DNA of 64,000 nucleotides. It comes from Sphingobacterium multivorum. GTDB lineage: Bacteria > Bacteroidota > Bacteroidia > Sphingobacteriales > Sphingobacteriaceae. The position numbers and the translations under genes are program-made. Of this stretch, positions 44,489 to 54,053 are shown in pieces. The stretch covers positions 1,736,001 through 1,800,000 of the forward strand of contig NZ_UAUU01000011.1 of assembly GCF_900457465.1 (NCBI RefSeq). Direction: 5' to 3'. Numbering within the stretch: position 1 is the first letter of the stretch; every line of letters begins with the position of its first letter. A model generated the notes under the pieces. That model saw nothing but the letters and a program-made list of their open reading frames with translations. It had not been told where the DNA came from and did no database searches.

Positions 44489-44752
44489 ATGGCACACAAA
44501 AAAGGTGCGGGTAGTTCTAAGAACGGCCGTGAGTCACATAGCAAGCGTTTAGGTATCAAAATCTTCGGTGGTCAACAAGCAATCGCTGGTAACATCATCG
44601 TACGCCAACGCGGTACACAACACAATCCTGACACAAACGTTGGTATTGGTAAAGACCACACATTGTTCGCTTTAGTAGACGGTAAAGTAGTTTTCCGTAA
44701 AAAAGCTAACAATAAATCTTATGTATCTGTAGTTCCTACAGAACAAGCGTAA
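44489..44752 (+). CDS. rpmA: 50S ribosomal protein L27
   Basis: This is an 87-residue protein whose N-terminal tail reaches the peptidyl-transferase centre. The sequence MAHKKGAGSSKNGRESHSKR and RQRGTQHNPDTNVGIGKDHT is typical. No N-terminal cleavable extension is present, unlike Firmicutes L27. Confidence 0.98.
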   Translation: MAHKKGAGSSKNGRESHSKRLGIKIFGGQQAIAGNIIVRQRGTQHNPDTNVGIGKDHTLFALVDGKVVFRKKANNKSYVSVVPTEQA

Positions 44753-44771
44753 GGTTTTGCAACAATATTGG

Positions 44772-44801
44772 AAAGGCATCAAGAAATTGATGCCTTTTTT
44801 T
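44772..44801 (+). terminator. Terminator of rplU-rpmA
   Basis: AAAGGCATCAA and TTGATGCCTTT form an 11-bp perfect stem with a GAAA tetraloop and a run of seven T. Confidence 0.95.
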
Positions 44802-45102
44802 GTTTGTCTGTTCTCCCATGGATCTACCCTTGGGCAATAGGAACGAAATCGGATGCTACTTGCTGCACTTTCGTTGCACAGAGCCACTGTTGGCAATATC
44901 GTTGGCCCGCAGCGCTGCTGCCCCGCCAATTTATCGGAGTTGGTAATGAGTGCGTTAAGGTTTTGGTTTTATTTAAATTGTTATTTTCTGTTAAATGTAA
45001 AGCTTTGGTACAATTTTTATAAAGGATAGGTGTTTTTAAGACAATAGGCGAAACATTCCGGAATACCATTGGATGCAAGCACGATTGAATAAATACTTAC
45101 AT
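44802..45102. other. Intergenic region, no gene recognised
   Basis: About 300 nt separate the ribosomal terminator from the broken surface-protein gene. Two minus-strand frames of about 84 codons cross it but are rich in Cys, Gln and Trp and show no family resemblance. The part from 44820 to 44940 is GC-richer than its surroundings and might be a worn remnant. Confidence 0.35.
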
Positions 45103-45842
45103 ATGAAATACAACAAGTTTGGATATGGTTGTGTGCGGGGTTATTTGCCTGTTCATTTTATTCCTGTAGTTCGATTTACATGCCTAATGTGCCTTCAGCG
45201 CCGATGTTTACAGAAGCTGGGGAGGTATATGTTTCCGGTAATATCAATACAAAGGCTAATGTATCGGCCAACCTGGGGTAGCCGTAACCGATCATGTAGC
45301 TGTCATTGCCAATGGTTCCTATGTGGATAATAAATCCAATATCAAAGACTATGCGCAAAAGATGGGCGAAGCGGGGATTGCTATTATACACGCTTCGGTC
45401 GGAAAAATAATCGTGTGTTTGAGGTTTACGGGGGGTATGGGCTAGGCAATACAGTGTGGTTGATAAGCGTTCGTCGACGATGGGACAAGCTATTGTGGAA
45501 ACGAAGGATATGGATTTTGAAAGGTGTTTGTGCAGGTAAACTTTTCATCGGAGAAAAAGGATGCCCTAAAGTTGTTTGGCAACCGGCACGATATCGATTA
45601 CGGGTACCATCATTCGGTTGAGCAATATGCGGATGAAGAATTTCGCTATTGATGGTCTTCCGGCAGAGAAAGAAGACAATATGCTTATTGAACCTGTATT
45701 TTATACAAGGATGGGCTTAGGGAAAGGATGGAAGCTGCAATATACGAACGGTATGGTATTTGGTTTTAAAAGTAATACCTATTTAAAAGCAGGGTACCCA
45801 TTGTTTACACTGGGAGTTTTATATAAATTTGGAGGAAAATAG
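45103..45842 (+). pseudogene. Lipoprotein or surface beta-barrel-like protein, about six frameshifts
   Basis: Joined across frames it reads MKYNKFGYGCVAGLFACSFY with a lipobox-like signal, then YMPNVPSAPMFTEAGEVYVS, GNINTKANVSANLGVAVTDH, VAVIANGSYVDNKSNIKDYA, FEVYGGYGLGNT, a middle part with KKDALKLFGNRHDIDYG, and MLIEPVFYTRMGLGKGWKLQ to LGVLYKFGGK. Alternating strands and a final aromatic suggest an outer-membrane beta-barrel. Breaks lie near 45138, 45280, 45385, 45460, 45525 and 45605, several in G runs. The lipoprotein gene at 45848 follows after 5 nt, so the pair forms an operon. The function is unknown. Confidence 0.6.
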
Positions 45843-45847
45843 GGATT

Positions 45848-46438
45848 ATGAGCAAGAAAATTTTATTTGGATGTTTGGTTCTGCTGGGTTTGTTTATCTC
45901 CGGCTGCGGCGTGAATCGACAAAAGGCACAGATCGAGAATTTGGCGAAATGTAAGTTCGATGTGGAATCGGTAGATAGTATTCGGTTGGCCGGAACATCA
46001 TTGCAACGACTGATCAAGAATAATCAAATCGACCTGGGAGCAGCGCCAAGCCTGGCGTTGGCCTATTTGCGGAAAGATATTCCATTGAATGCAGTTATCA
46101 GGCTTAAAATAGACAACCCGACGCTCAAAAAGGCATCCATTAATAAGTTTCAGTATATCATTCTTTATGGTGGACAGCAGCTTGTGGAAGGGATTGTCAA
46201 TCAATCATTACAAATAGAGCCCGGAGAATCTACCGTAGCCAATGTGCGTATAGCGACCAATATCTATGATTTGTTGAAGAATTCGGACCTGCAGGATTTT
46301 TTAATGTCGAGCGATGAGAATAAAAAGGGAATATTTACGTTAAAAGTGAAACCTTCTATCAATATCGCAGGGCAGTCGGTATTCTATCCGGGATATATTA
46401 CCATCGATAAAGCGGTAAGTCGTAAGATTCTGCTTTAG
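45848..46438 (+). CDS. LEA-like (WHy-type) lipoprotein
   Basis: This 196-residue lipoprotein has the signal and lipobox LLGLFISGCGVNRQKAQIEN (Cys about residue 19). The rest resembles a LEA type-2 beta-sandwich (IRLKIDNPTLKKASINKFQY then QLVEGIVNQSLQIEPGESTV), a fold often found in Bacteroidota envelope proteins of unknown role. It closely follows the broken surface-protein gene. The IS element starts 26 nt after its stop, so its natural terminator has probably been displaced. Confidence 0.75.
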   Translation: MSKKILFGCLVLLGLFISGCGVNRQKAQIENLAKCKFDVESVDSIRLAGTSLQRLIKNNQIDLGAAPSLALAYLRKDIPLNAVIRLKIDNPTLKKASINKFQYIILYGGQQLVEGIVNQSLQIEPGESTVANVRIATNIYDLLKNSDLQDFLMSSDENKKGIFTLKVKPSINIAGQSVFYPGYITIDKAVSRKILL

Positions 46439-46464
46439 ACAGGGGCATACTGTGATAAGATATT

Positions 46465-46502
46465 AAGAAGCTGTCTCAAATTTATTGAGGCAGCTTTTTT
46501 AT
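46465..46502. repeat. Left terminal inverted repeat with fold-back hairpin
   Basis: AAGCTGTCTCAA pairs with TTGAGGCAGCTT (12 bp, one G-U) around ATTTA, followed by six T. It serves both as the IS end and as a likely terminator for the lipoprotein gene. Confidence 0.75.
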
Positions 46503-46593
46503 TAAATATGGCTATGCGATAGATTTGTGAGTTGTTTGTTGATTATTTCACAGAACTGTTCATTTGGGAAGAAAAAGAACAAAAAGTAGCTTT

Positions 46594-48129
46594 TTAAGCT
46601 GCTTTTTTCCTTAGATTTTGCGCTATAGCCAATAAACCCCATTCTATGGACACTTTTTCCTTACCGCGGAGCATAAATCTTCGGAACCCGTGGTTCTGTT
46701 TTATGTTTCCAAAGACTGGTTCGACATCGTGACATCGCTGTTTTCTTTTGGCTATACCGACATCGCTGTTAAGCAATCCGTATGCTCTATCTTTATAAGC
46801 CTCAAGCTGTTCATTTATCTGGATGATTCTATTGCCCTGTGATTTGTGGCAAGCACCGTTCAATGGGCAGTTTGTGCAGTTTTTTGCCTGATATCTTTTT
46901 ATTTTTTGCTCGAAACCTGTGGAGGTCTTTTGTGTAAATAGACCTATGCAGTTCATTTCCTGTCCCATTGGACAGATATAGCAATCTTTTGCAGGGTTAT
47001 AATGTAGTTTATCAACGGAGAATGGCTTCTTGCCCGAATAACTCTTTTTCTGCTCCTTGTCAAACATACCATATTTCACATAGGCCCCAATGTTTTTCCC
47101 TTCTAGTAACGCATAGTTCTCCTGGCTGCCATAGCCAGCATCTGCGGTAATGGTTTTCAGTATTTCCCCAAAGCTCGCCTCATGTTGTGCCAGATGACCG
47201 GGTAGCGTTGTGGTATCTGTGGGGGTGGGATGTATGGTGTAATTGACGATGTATTGATTGGAAGTAGATATCTGAATGTTATAACCTGGTTTGAGCTGGC
47301 CATTTTTCATATGATCCTCTTTCATGCGCATAAAAGTAGCATCGGGATCTGTCTTGCTATAACTATTTCTATCTCCAAGCGTTACTTCCTGCTCTTCATA
47401 TTGAACAATCTTGGCCGGGTAGTTTTTAGTCGCATAGCGCAACTTTGCCCTCATCTTCTTGCTTACCGAAGGTTTATCGGACAAGACCCGGTTCAGGTTA
47501 TCGACCGTAGCCTGAACTTTTTCGCGGTCAATTGTTGTCAGATCGGGAGGTTCCGGAAGGTTGTCCTCTGCTTTGGCGATACTTTGGGCGTATTCCCAAA
47601 TATCTTTTAAGGCAGCTTTCATCTTCTCCTTATTGGTCTGGATAGCTTTTTTCCAGACAAAGGTGTATTTGTTAGCATTGGCTTCAATCTTGGTGCCATC
47701 GGTGTAAACATCTTCTATACTCAGCAGACCTTCTTCGGACAGGAGTTTGACAACTTCTTCAAATACACTACGAAGTGCTTCTTTCAAACGAACGCCTCGA
47801 AATCTGTTGATGGTATTGTGGTCGGGATAGCTCATGCCGCTCAGCCACATGAAATTGATGTTCTCCCGGCACGCCGTTTCCAATTTGCGACTGCTGTAGA
47901 CATTGCTTACGTAGCCAAACACCAAAACTTTCAACAACATCTGCGGATGATAACTGGAGCAGCCTTTTATCTTATAAGCGTCCAATAGGGACTGGATGTT
48001 GATCCGGTTGATTACATCGTTAACGATACGTACCGGATGACCTTTGGACACCAGTTCGTCCAAAGTTGGAGGAATGGCCATGATCTGGTCCTGATAGTAA
48101 GGCTTAAAAGTAGCTCTTTGAGATGGCAT
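46594..48129 (-). CDS. IS1182 family DDE transposase
   Basis: This 511-residue transposase appears intact. The N-terminal DUF772-type region includes HPQMLLKVLVFGYVSNVYSS; the catalytic core has the first Asp in IEDVYTDGTKIEANANKYTF, the second in LKTITADAGYGSQENYALLE and the Glu in DVEPVFGNIKQNHGFRRFML. A Cys cluster (CYICPMGQEMNC; NCTNCPLNGAC) typical of the family lies before the last motif. The start at 48129 (MPSQRATFKPYYQDQIM) matches family members. No frameshift interrupts it, in contrast to the genes on both sides. Confidence 0.95.
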   Translation of the reverse strand: MPSQRATFKPYYQDQIMAIPPTLDELVSKGHPVRIVNDVINRINIQSLLDAYKIKGCSSYHPQMLLKVLVFGYVSNVYSSRKLETACRENINFMWLSGMSYPDHNTINRFRGVRLKEALRSVFEEVVKLLSEEGLLSIEDVYTDGTKIEANANKYTFVWKKAIQTNKEKMKAALKDIWEYAQSIAKAEDNLPEPPDLTTIDREKVQATVDNLNRVLSDKPSVSKKMRAKLRYATKNYPAKIVQYEEQEVTLGDRNSYSKTDPDATFMRMKEDHMKNGQLKPGYNIQISTSNQYIVNYTIHPTPTDTTTLPGHLAQHEASFGEILKTITADAGYGSQENYALLEGKNIGAYVKYGMFDKEQKKSYSGKKPFSVDKLHYNPAKDCYICPMGQEMNCIGLFTQKTSTGFEQKIKRYQAKNCTNCPLNGACHKSQGNRIIQINEQLEAYKDRAYGLLNSDVGIAKRKQRCHDVEPVFGNIKQNHGFRRFMLRGKEKVSIEWGLLAIAQNLRKKAA

Positions 48130-48414
48130 ATATCCTTTTTGTTTACACTATAAATATATGAAAATCAAACCGTTAAAACAAATAATAAACCTTAGATAAT
48201 GCAAAAAAAGAGACTGCCTTTTTGAGACAGCCTCTTTTTTATTGATCTTGATTTTCAGGCTAGTTAAGTTCCCGGGGGATACTTACCTGCATCTGGCTAA
48301 TCGATATTACGAATGGACTATTATGTTAAAATTAAACTGTAATAAAAAATTATAGTGTCAAAGTGTAAAGTATACACCTTATTTTATATTTTAGTCTTTA
48401 ATTACAAACCTAAT

Positions 48415-49364
48415 ATGTTAAAAAGAATCTTTATTCCTGTTTTGTTATTTGCCGGCGTGCACGCTATGGCTCAGAAAGCTTTCGAACCTTATGAGCAACC
48501 CATTGAAGGGACTAATCTGACGTTCAAAATGCTGGCAATCCCTGGCGGTAGTTTTAAAATGGAACTACAAGCGGTGGGAAAGAGGATGAAAAACCTGCAC
48601 ACGAGTGAAGTTGATCATTTTGGATGGGCCAGTATGAAGTAACCTGGGATCTGTTTGAGCATTTCTGTATAAAGATTATGAGATCGCAAAGAGTAAGGAC
48701 GGTAAAGTATCGAAAGAGATTGATGCCGTTACGCGACCGACCAAACCTTATTTGATATGACTTTTGGTTTTTGGAAAGGAAGGCACCCCGGCCCTAGCGA
48801 TGACCATTAACATGCTATTCAATTCTGTAATGCTGTATGTCCGTACCGGTGTATTTTTACCGTTTACCAACAGAGCCGGTGGGAATATGCAGCTCGGGCA
48901 GGTTCAAAGACGACTTATTTTTTCGGTGATCAAGCAACGCCATTAGCAGATTATGCCTGGTTTAAAGATAATGCTGAACAGAAAACACATATTGTAGGAC
49001 AGAAGAAACCGAATCCTTGGGCCTTTATATATTTATGGCAATGTTGCCGAATGGACTTATGATCAATATAAGGCCGATAGTTACAATGAAGTAAAGGCAA
49101 GTATTGACTAATCCTGTAGTCGTTCCGACAACCTGTATCACATGTTGTACGTGGTGGTGCTTTTGACAGTGGTGCCGAGACATGCCTCTGCAGCGCGTGG
49201 TGCCTCAGATCCCGTATGGAAACAGTTGGATCCACAAATTCCAAAAAGTAACTGGTGGTTTCCAGAGCCCCATTCGTGGCATGAGACTAGTCAGACCCCT
49301 CAACCCACCTAGTCACGAAGAGATTATGGCTTATTACGACAAACAGCCAATCAAAGACTTTTAA
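48415..49364 (+). pseudogene. SUMF1/formylglycine-generating-enzyme-like secreted protein, many frameshifts
   Basis: Joined across frames this is an exported SUMF1-fold protein of about 315 residues: signal MLKRIFIPVLLFAGVHAMAQ, then TNLTFKMLAIPGGSFKM, EVTWDLFE, LYVRTGVF, FFGDQATPLADYAWFKDNAE, VGQKKPNPWG, GNVAEWTYDQYKADSYNEVK, SDPVWKQLDPQIPKSNWWFP and MRLVRPLNPPSHEEIMAYYD. GGSF, GNVAEW and GMRLVR are the family hallmarks. At least seven indels scatter over the gene. As it is periplasmic, a formylglycine-generating role is doubtful; many such proteins have other or unknown functions. It is the first gene of the sugar-oxidation operon, 26 nt before the Gfo/Idh gene. Confidence 0.72.
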
Positions 49365-49390
49365 TATAAAATAATCAATATAAAACTGTT

Positions 49391-50704
49391 ATGGAAAATC
49401 TAGAAAGAAGAGATTTTATTAAAACTTCTGCTGTAGTTGCTGGAGGCGCTGTGCTGAGCTCAAGGCCTTTATCAGGTGCATATGCCGCTGGTTCGGATGT
49501 TATCAAAGTTGCCTTAGTGGGCTGTGGGGGCCGCGGAACTGGAGCTACATTTGATGCGCTAAGTTCGGGCATGAACATTAAAGTGGTGGCTCTTGCAGAT
49601 GCTTTTAAAGATAATTTAGAGAGTACTTATAAAACGCTGAAGGAAAAATGGCAAGATAAGATCGATGTAAGTGACAATCACAAATTTGTGGGGTTCGATG
49701 CATATAAAGATGCAATTCAATTGGCCGATGTTGTTATTTTAGCGACTCCTCCAGGATTTAGACCAATGCATTTTGAGGAAGCGATCCGTCAAGGTAAACA
49801 TGTTTTCATGGAGAAACCGGTCGCTGTTGATATCCCTGGTGTACAGCAGGTCTTACGTGTGGCTGCAGAAGCTAAACGTAAAAAATTGAATGTTGTAGTC
49901 GGTTTACAACGCCGTTATCAAACGAATTACCGTGAGGCGATCAAACGTATCCACGAGGGTGCAATCGGTGATGTTACTTCGGGACAAGTTTATTGGAACT
50001 CAGGTGGCGTATGGGTGCGTCCGCGTAAGCCAGAGCAAACTGAAATGGAGTACCAAATGCGTAACTGGTATTATTTCAACTGGTTGTGTGGCGATCATAT
50101 CGTAGAGCAGCACGTACACAATATTGATATCGCCAATTGGGTGAAAGGTGCTTACCCGGTATCGATCCAAGGTACAGGTAGCAGGGCACACCGCACCGGC
50201 AAAGAGTATGGTGAAATCTATGATAATTTTGCATTAGAATTGACCTATGCCGACAACAGCGTTGTTTATAGTCAATGTAGACACTTCGAAGGTATACATA
50301 ACCGTGTAGACGAGCAATTCCAGGCAACAAAAGGACGTGCTTATCTTTCTGCAGGTGGACAGGCTGTATTGTACGACTGGAAGGGAAAGGAAATCTATCG
50401 CCATGATGCGAAGGGTAATCCAAACCCGTATCAGCAAGAACATAAAGAACTATTTACGGCAATTTCGAAAGGCGAATATAAATTTGATAATGCAGAATAT
50501 GGTGCTTACAGTACGTTAACAGGTATTATCGGACGTATCGCTTGTTATACCGGTAAGGTAATCAAGTGGGATGAAGCCTTGAAATCGACCATCAAATTGG
50601 GACCAGATGTACTTGCTTGGGATGCTAAACCAAAATTACTTCCGGATGCAGAAGGTTTTTACCCAGTAGCGATGCCTGGTCAAAACACCAACTTATATAT
50701 TTAA
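49391..50704 (+). CDS. Gfo/Idh/MocA family oxidoreductase, Tat-exported
   Basis: This 437-residue NAD(P)-binding dehydrogenase has a twin-arginine signal (ERRDFIKTSAVVAGGAVLSS). The Rossmann motif VALVGCGGRGTGATFDAL is followed by HVFMEKPVAVDIPGVQQVLR (the family EKP motif, with Lys in the active site) and the catalytic-region HNIDIANWVKGAYPVSIQGT after GDHIVEQHV. Periplasmic members normally keep a tightly bound nicotinamide. In glycoside 3-dehydrogenation loci such proteins oxidise or reduce a ring hydroxyl. It is co-directional with the ApbE gene 12 nt downstream. Confidence 0.93.
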   Translation: MENLERRDFIKTSAVVAGGAVLSSRPLSGAYAAGSDVIKVALVGCGGRGTGATFDALSSGMNIKVVALADAFKDNLESTYKTLKEKWQDKIDVSDNHKFVGFDAYKDAIQLADVVILATPPGFRPMHFEEAIRQGKHVFMEKPVAVDIPGVQQVLRVAAEAKRKKLNVVVGLQRRYQTNYREAIKRIHEGAIGDVTSGQVYWNSGGVWVRPRKPEQTEMEYQMRNWYYFNWLCGDHIVEQHVHNIDIANWVKGAYPVSIQGTGSRAHRTGKEYGEIYDNFALELTYADNSVVYSQCRHFEGIHNRVDEQFQATKGRAYLSAGGQAVLYDWKGKEIYRHDAKGNPNPYQQEHKELFTAISKGEYKFDNAEYGAYSTLTGIIGRIACYTGKVIKWDEALKSTIKLGPDVLAWDAKPKLLPDAEGFYPVAMPGQNTNLYI

Positions 50705-50716
50705 GCAATTGGGCCG

Positions 50717-51739
50717 ATGGGATTAAAGTGGAATTTGTGCCTTCTATTTTTTGCTACGATTTGTTGCATTGATGCACAGGCGCAGATACCGGCAACGAAA
50801 CCCCATAAAATTCGGCTGGAGGGACCCGCGCAGGGTACCCAATTCCATATCACTTACTTCGCTTCCGACAGTCTTGTTAGGCGGTCGGAAGTTGACAGTA
50901 TCTTAACGGCAATCGATTTGTCGATGTCAATTTACCGCAAAGACTCGAGGATATCCAAGTTCAATACAGATACGGTAATGTCTGTTGTGATGGATAGCCA
51001 CATGGCTAAGGTGATAAATGCTTCCTTTAAATACCACAAATTATCGAAAGGTCAATTCGATATCACTATTGCCCCGTTGGTCAACCTATGGGGCTTTGGT
51101 GCTAATAAGAGCCCGGTGGCCCCGGATTCGGCGACGGTACGAAAAGCGAAGGAACTGGTGGGAATGCATTACCTGAAGGTCAGCGGCAACCGGCTGATTA
51201 AAAAGAAACAGGGGATTAAAATCGATGTTAATGGTATTGCACAGGGGTATACGGTAGACGTCTTGGCCGACTATCTCGAACGTAAGGGAATTGCCAATTA
51301 TATGGTCGAGGTAGGTGGTGAAATCAGGGCTTTGGGAACTCCGCCAGGTGGGCAGGGCTTTTCCATTGGTATTGTTCAGCCCGATGGTGAAAGTGGGGAG
51401 GAATTGATGACTGCTGTTGCGCAGCTCAATGAAGGGGCGCTGACAACAGCCGGCAGTTTCGAAAAGTTTATTCAATACAAAGGGAAAAAATTGGGTCATC
51501 ATATTGACCCTGTTTCGGGTTTCCCATACATGACCCATATATTGAGTGTCAGCGTCTATGCGAAGACTGCTATGGAAGCGGATGCACTGGATAATTATTT
51601 TATGGGCATGGAACCCGAACAAATTAAGACAAAGGCCAAAAAATTGAAAGGTGTGGCGGTTTTTGTCATTTTTAAAAATAAAAATCAGTCCATAGAAACG
51701 ATTTATTCGGATGGATTTGGTAAATTATTTAAAAATTAA
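50717..51739 (+). CDS. apbE: FAD:protein FMN transferase (ApbE family)
   Basis: This 340-residue exported enzyme attaches FMN covalently to Thr or Ser of target flavoproteins, using FAD. The signal peptide is WNLCLLFFATICCIDAQAQ. The core shows GTQFHITYFASDS, IDLSMSIYRKDSRISKFNTD, KIDVNGIAQGYTVDVLADYL, YMVEVGGEIRALGTPPGGQG and HHIDPVSGFPYMTHILSVSV, matching the FAD- and Mg-binding motifs of ApbE. No FMN-binding-domain target (NqrB/C-, RnfG- or NosR-like) is in the window, so its substrate in this operon is an open question. Confidence 0.94.
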   Translation: MGLKWNLCLLFFATICCIDAQAQIPATKPHKIRLEGPAQGTQFHITYFASDSLVRRSEVDSILTAIDLSMSIYRKDSRISKFNTDTVMSVVMDSHMAKVINASFKYHKLSKGQFDITIAPLVNLWGFGANKSPVAPDSATVRKAKELVGMHYLKVSGNRLIKKKQGIKIDVNGIAQGYTVDVLADYLERKGIANYMVEVGGEIRALGTPPGGQGFSIGIVQPDGESGEELMTAVAQLNEGALTTAGSFEKFIQYKGKKLGHHIDPVSGFPYMTHILSVSVYAKTAMEADALDNYFMGMEPEQIKTKAKKLKGVAVFVIFKNKNQSIETIYSDGFGKLFKN

Positions 51740-51754
51740 TCAATTATAAATAAA

Positions 51755-52678
51755 ATGAAGAGATCGGATTTTATTAAAGGTAGTCTTTTGGCCGCGGGGG
51801 CAGGACTAGCTGGACAGACTTTTGCGTCTACAACTCAAAATACAGCAAATACGATGGATAAAGGAAAGACATTCAATTTAAATTATGCTCCCCATCAGGG
51901 AATGTTCAAAAATCATGCAGGTGATAATTTCCTGGATGAAATTCGGTATATGTATGATTTGGGATTCCGTGGAATAGAAGATAATGGCTATTTGGGTAGA
52001 ACATTGGACGAGCAGCAGAAGATCGGTGATTTATTAGCGAAGTTAGGCATGACCATGGGTGTATTTGTTGTGGATGGCGGACAAAACTGGATGCCTTCTT
52101 TAGCGACAGGAAAACAGGAGTATTTGGACAAGTTTGTCGAAACATGCAAGAAGTCTGTCGAAGCTGCCAAGCGTTGTAACGCAAAATGGCTGACTGTGGT
52201 ACCGGGCTTTTATGAAAGAAAACTGCCTTGGGGTAATCAGTTCAGCAATATCCTTACTGCGATGCGTAAAGGTGCGGAGATCTTTGAACCACATGGTTTG
52301 GTGATGGTGTTGGAAACCTTAAGTGATACACCAGATTTGTTTTTGCAGCAAACGCATGAGACCTATGCTTTATGTAAGGCCGTGAATAGTCCATCCTGTA
52401 AAATTTTGTATGATATTTATCATATGCAGCGTACCGAAGGAGATTTAATTGCAAATATGAATCGTTGTTGGGATGAAATTGCGTATATTCAAATCGGCGA
52501 TAATCCAGGTCGTAAAGAACCGACTACGGGCGAGATCAATTATAAAAACGTATTCAAACACATTCATAGTAAAGGATATAAGGGTATCATGGGGATGGAG
52601 CATGGTATTTCCAAGCCTGGTAAAGAGGGTGAGGATCGCTTGGTGGCGGCATATCGCGAGGTCGATAGCTTTTTGTAA
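51755..52678 (+). CDS. Xylose-isomerase-like TIM-barrel protein (hydroxypyruvate isomerase type), exported
   Basis: This is a 307-residue AP-endonuclease-2-fold sugar isomerase, epimerase or hydratase. The start MKRSDFIKGSLLAAGAGLAG is a Tat-like signal (KR rather than RR). Metal ligands are seen as Glu in VMVLETLSDTPDLF, Asp and His in KILYDIYHMQRTEGDLIANM and a C-terminal Glu in GIMGMEHGISKPG. In characterised 3-keto-glycoside loci a protein of this fold acts on the keto-sugar intermediate; the family is also named hydroxypyruvate isomerase. It is 15 nt after apbE. Confidence 0.88.
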   Translation: MKRSDFIKGSLLAAGAGLAGQTFASTTQNTANTMDKGKTFNLNYAPHQGMFKNHAGDNFLDEIRYMYDLGFRGIEDNGYLGRTLDEQQKIGDLLAKLGMTMGVFVVDGGQNWMPSLATGKQEYLDKFVETCKKSVEAAKRCNAKWLTVVPGFYERKLPWGNQFSNILTAMRKGAEIFEPHGLVMVLETLSDTPDLFLQQTHETYALCKAVNSPSCKILYDIYHMQRTEGDLIANMNRCWDEIAYIQIGDNPGRKEPTTGEINYKNVFKHIHSKGYKGIMGMEHGISKPGKEGEDRLVAAYREVDSFL

Positions 52679-52770
52679 TATTTTAATAGTGTACTATTGA
52701 CAATTAGATTTAATTTCTTAAATTGAGCAGGTAAAACCAATTAGTAGTATTGTAAAACACCATTTTTTTT

Positions 52771-54011
52771 ATGATTTCATCAACAATAAAATTTAAACTA
52801 TCCTTTATGATGTTCCTCGAATTTTTTATTTGGGGGGATGGTTTGTCACATTAGGTACTTTCTTGAGCAAGAATTTGAATGCAACAGAATTTGAAAAGGC
52901 CAATGTATTTTCAACACAATCATTGGGAGCGATTATCGCGCCTTTTATTGTCGGAATGATTGCAGACCGTTATTTTAATGCGGAGCGTATTTTGGGTGTT
53001 TTACACTTGGTCGGTGCAGTATTAATGTATCAGATGTATAGTGCAACAGACATGTCGACATTTTATCCGTATGTTTTGGCTTATATGATACTTTACATGC
53101 CAACATTGGCTTTGACTAGTTCAGTTTCTTTTCGGCAATTGACCAATCCGGAAAAACAATTTTCAGGAATACGTATCTGGGGGACAATTGGTTGGATTGT
53201 TGCTGGTTTAGTTATTAGCTATTTTTGGGATGCAAAAGCATCTGAAGGAGCATTAAAAAATACCTTCCTATTATCGGGTGTTGCTTCTTTAGTATTGGGT
53301 ATATTTTCTTTTGCATTACCTAAAACTCCACCGGTTAAACTGGACGAAAACGAAAAACCGTCCTTTGCATCAATCATTGGTCTGGATGCGATCAAATTGT
53401 TGAAAGACAAAAACTTCTTGATCTTTTTCATTTCTTCGGTATTGATCTGTATTCCATTGGCATTTTATTATTCAAATGCAAACCCTTTTCTTTCTGAGAT
53501 AGGGCTGGAAAATGCTACTGGTAAAATGACAATTGGTCAGGGATCTGAGGTATTGTTCTTGTTGGCACTCCCAATTTTCTTTACAAGATTTGGCTTTAAG
53601 AAAACAATTTTGGTCGGTATGTTGGCTTGGGTAATCCGTTACCTGTTATTTGCTTATGGCAATGCAGGTGAATTGTCGTTCATGTTGTTGATCGGTATTG
53701 CATTGCACGGTATCTGTTATGACTTTTTCTTTGTTTCGGGACAAATTTATACGGACAGCAAAGCAGGTGTTAAATACAAATCTGCAGCACAGGGCTTGAT
53801 CACGCTGGCAACATATGGTGTTGGACAGTTGATCGGTTTCTGGGTAGCGGGTTACGTCGGAGACAAATACAAAGCAATGAAAGCAACAGACCTAGCAGGA
53901 TTCTGGAATCATACCTGGGTTGTACCTGCAATTATCGCAGCTGTTGTATTTTTTATCTTTTTAGCTTTATTTAAGGACGAAAAGATCGACAGTACAAATG
54001 CTGCACACTAA
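52771..54011 (+). pseudogene. MFS transporter, nucleoside:H+ symporter type, one-base frameshift
   Basis: This is a 12-helix major facilitator of about 413 residues. The ATG at 52771 gives MISSTIKFKLSFMMFLEFFI; the run of six G at 52832-52837 should be seven to keep WGGWFVTLGTFLSKNLNATE in frame. Further segments (LGAIIAPFIVGMIADRYFNA; LTSSVSFRQLTNPEKQFSGI then RIWGTIGWI) match the NupG/XapB-like family, but in Bacteroidota sugar loci close relatives probably carry sugars. It would import the product of the exported oxidation steps. A TTG inside the G run would give a protein missing TM1's first half. Confidence 0.85.
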
Positions 54012-54053
54012 ACAGAAAAAATAACTATTTAAAAACAAATAATTAGAAGAGAG

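Larger units (their letters stand above)
46465..48236. mobile_element. IS1182-family insertion sequence, complete
   Basis: The element is about 1.77 kb and carries one intact transposase gene on the minus strand. Its ends are related inverted repeats: AAGAAGCTGTCTCAAA at 46465-46480 and, reversed, AAGAGGCTGTCTCAAA at 48221-48236, with one mismatch in 16. Just inside each end the sequence folds back (CTGTCTCAA/TTGAGGCAG on the left, GACTGCC/GAGACAGCC on the right) with T tracts, so each end can act as a terminator that insulates the transposase. I could not identify a target-site duplication with confidence. Confidence 0.85.

Noticed and set aside
47230..47610. A 126-codon frame inside the IS element, on the plus strand
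   Set aside because: Antisense of the intact transposase and without resemblance to a regulatory protein.
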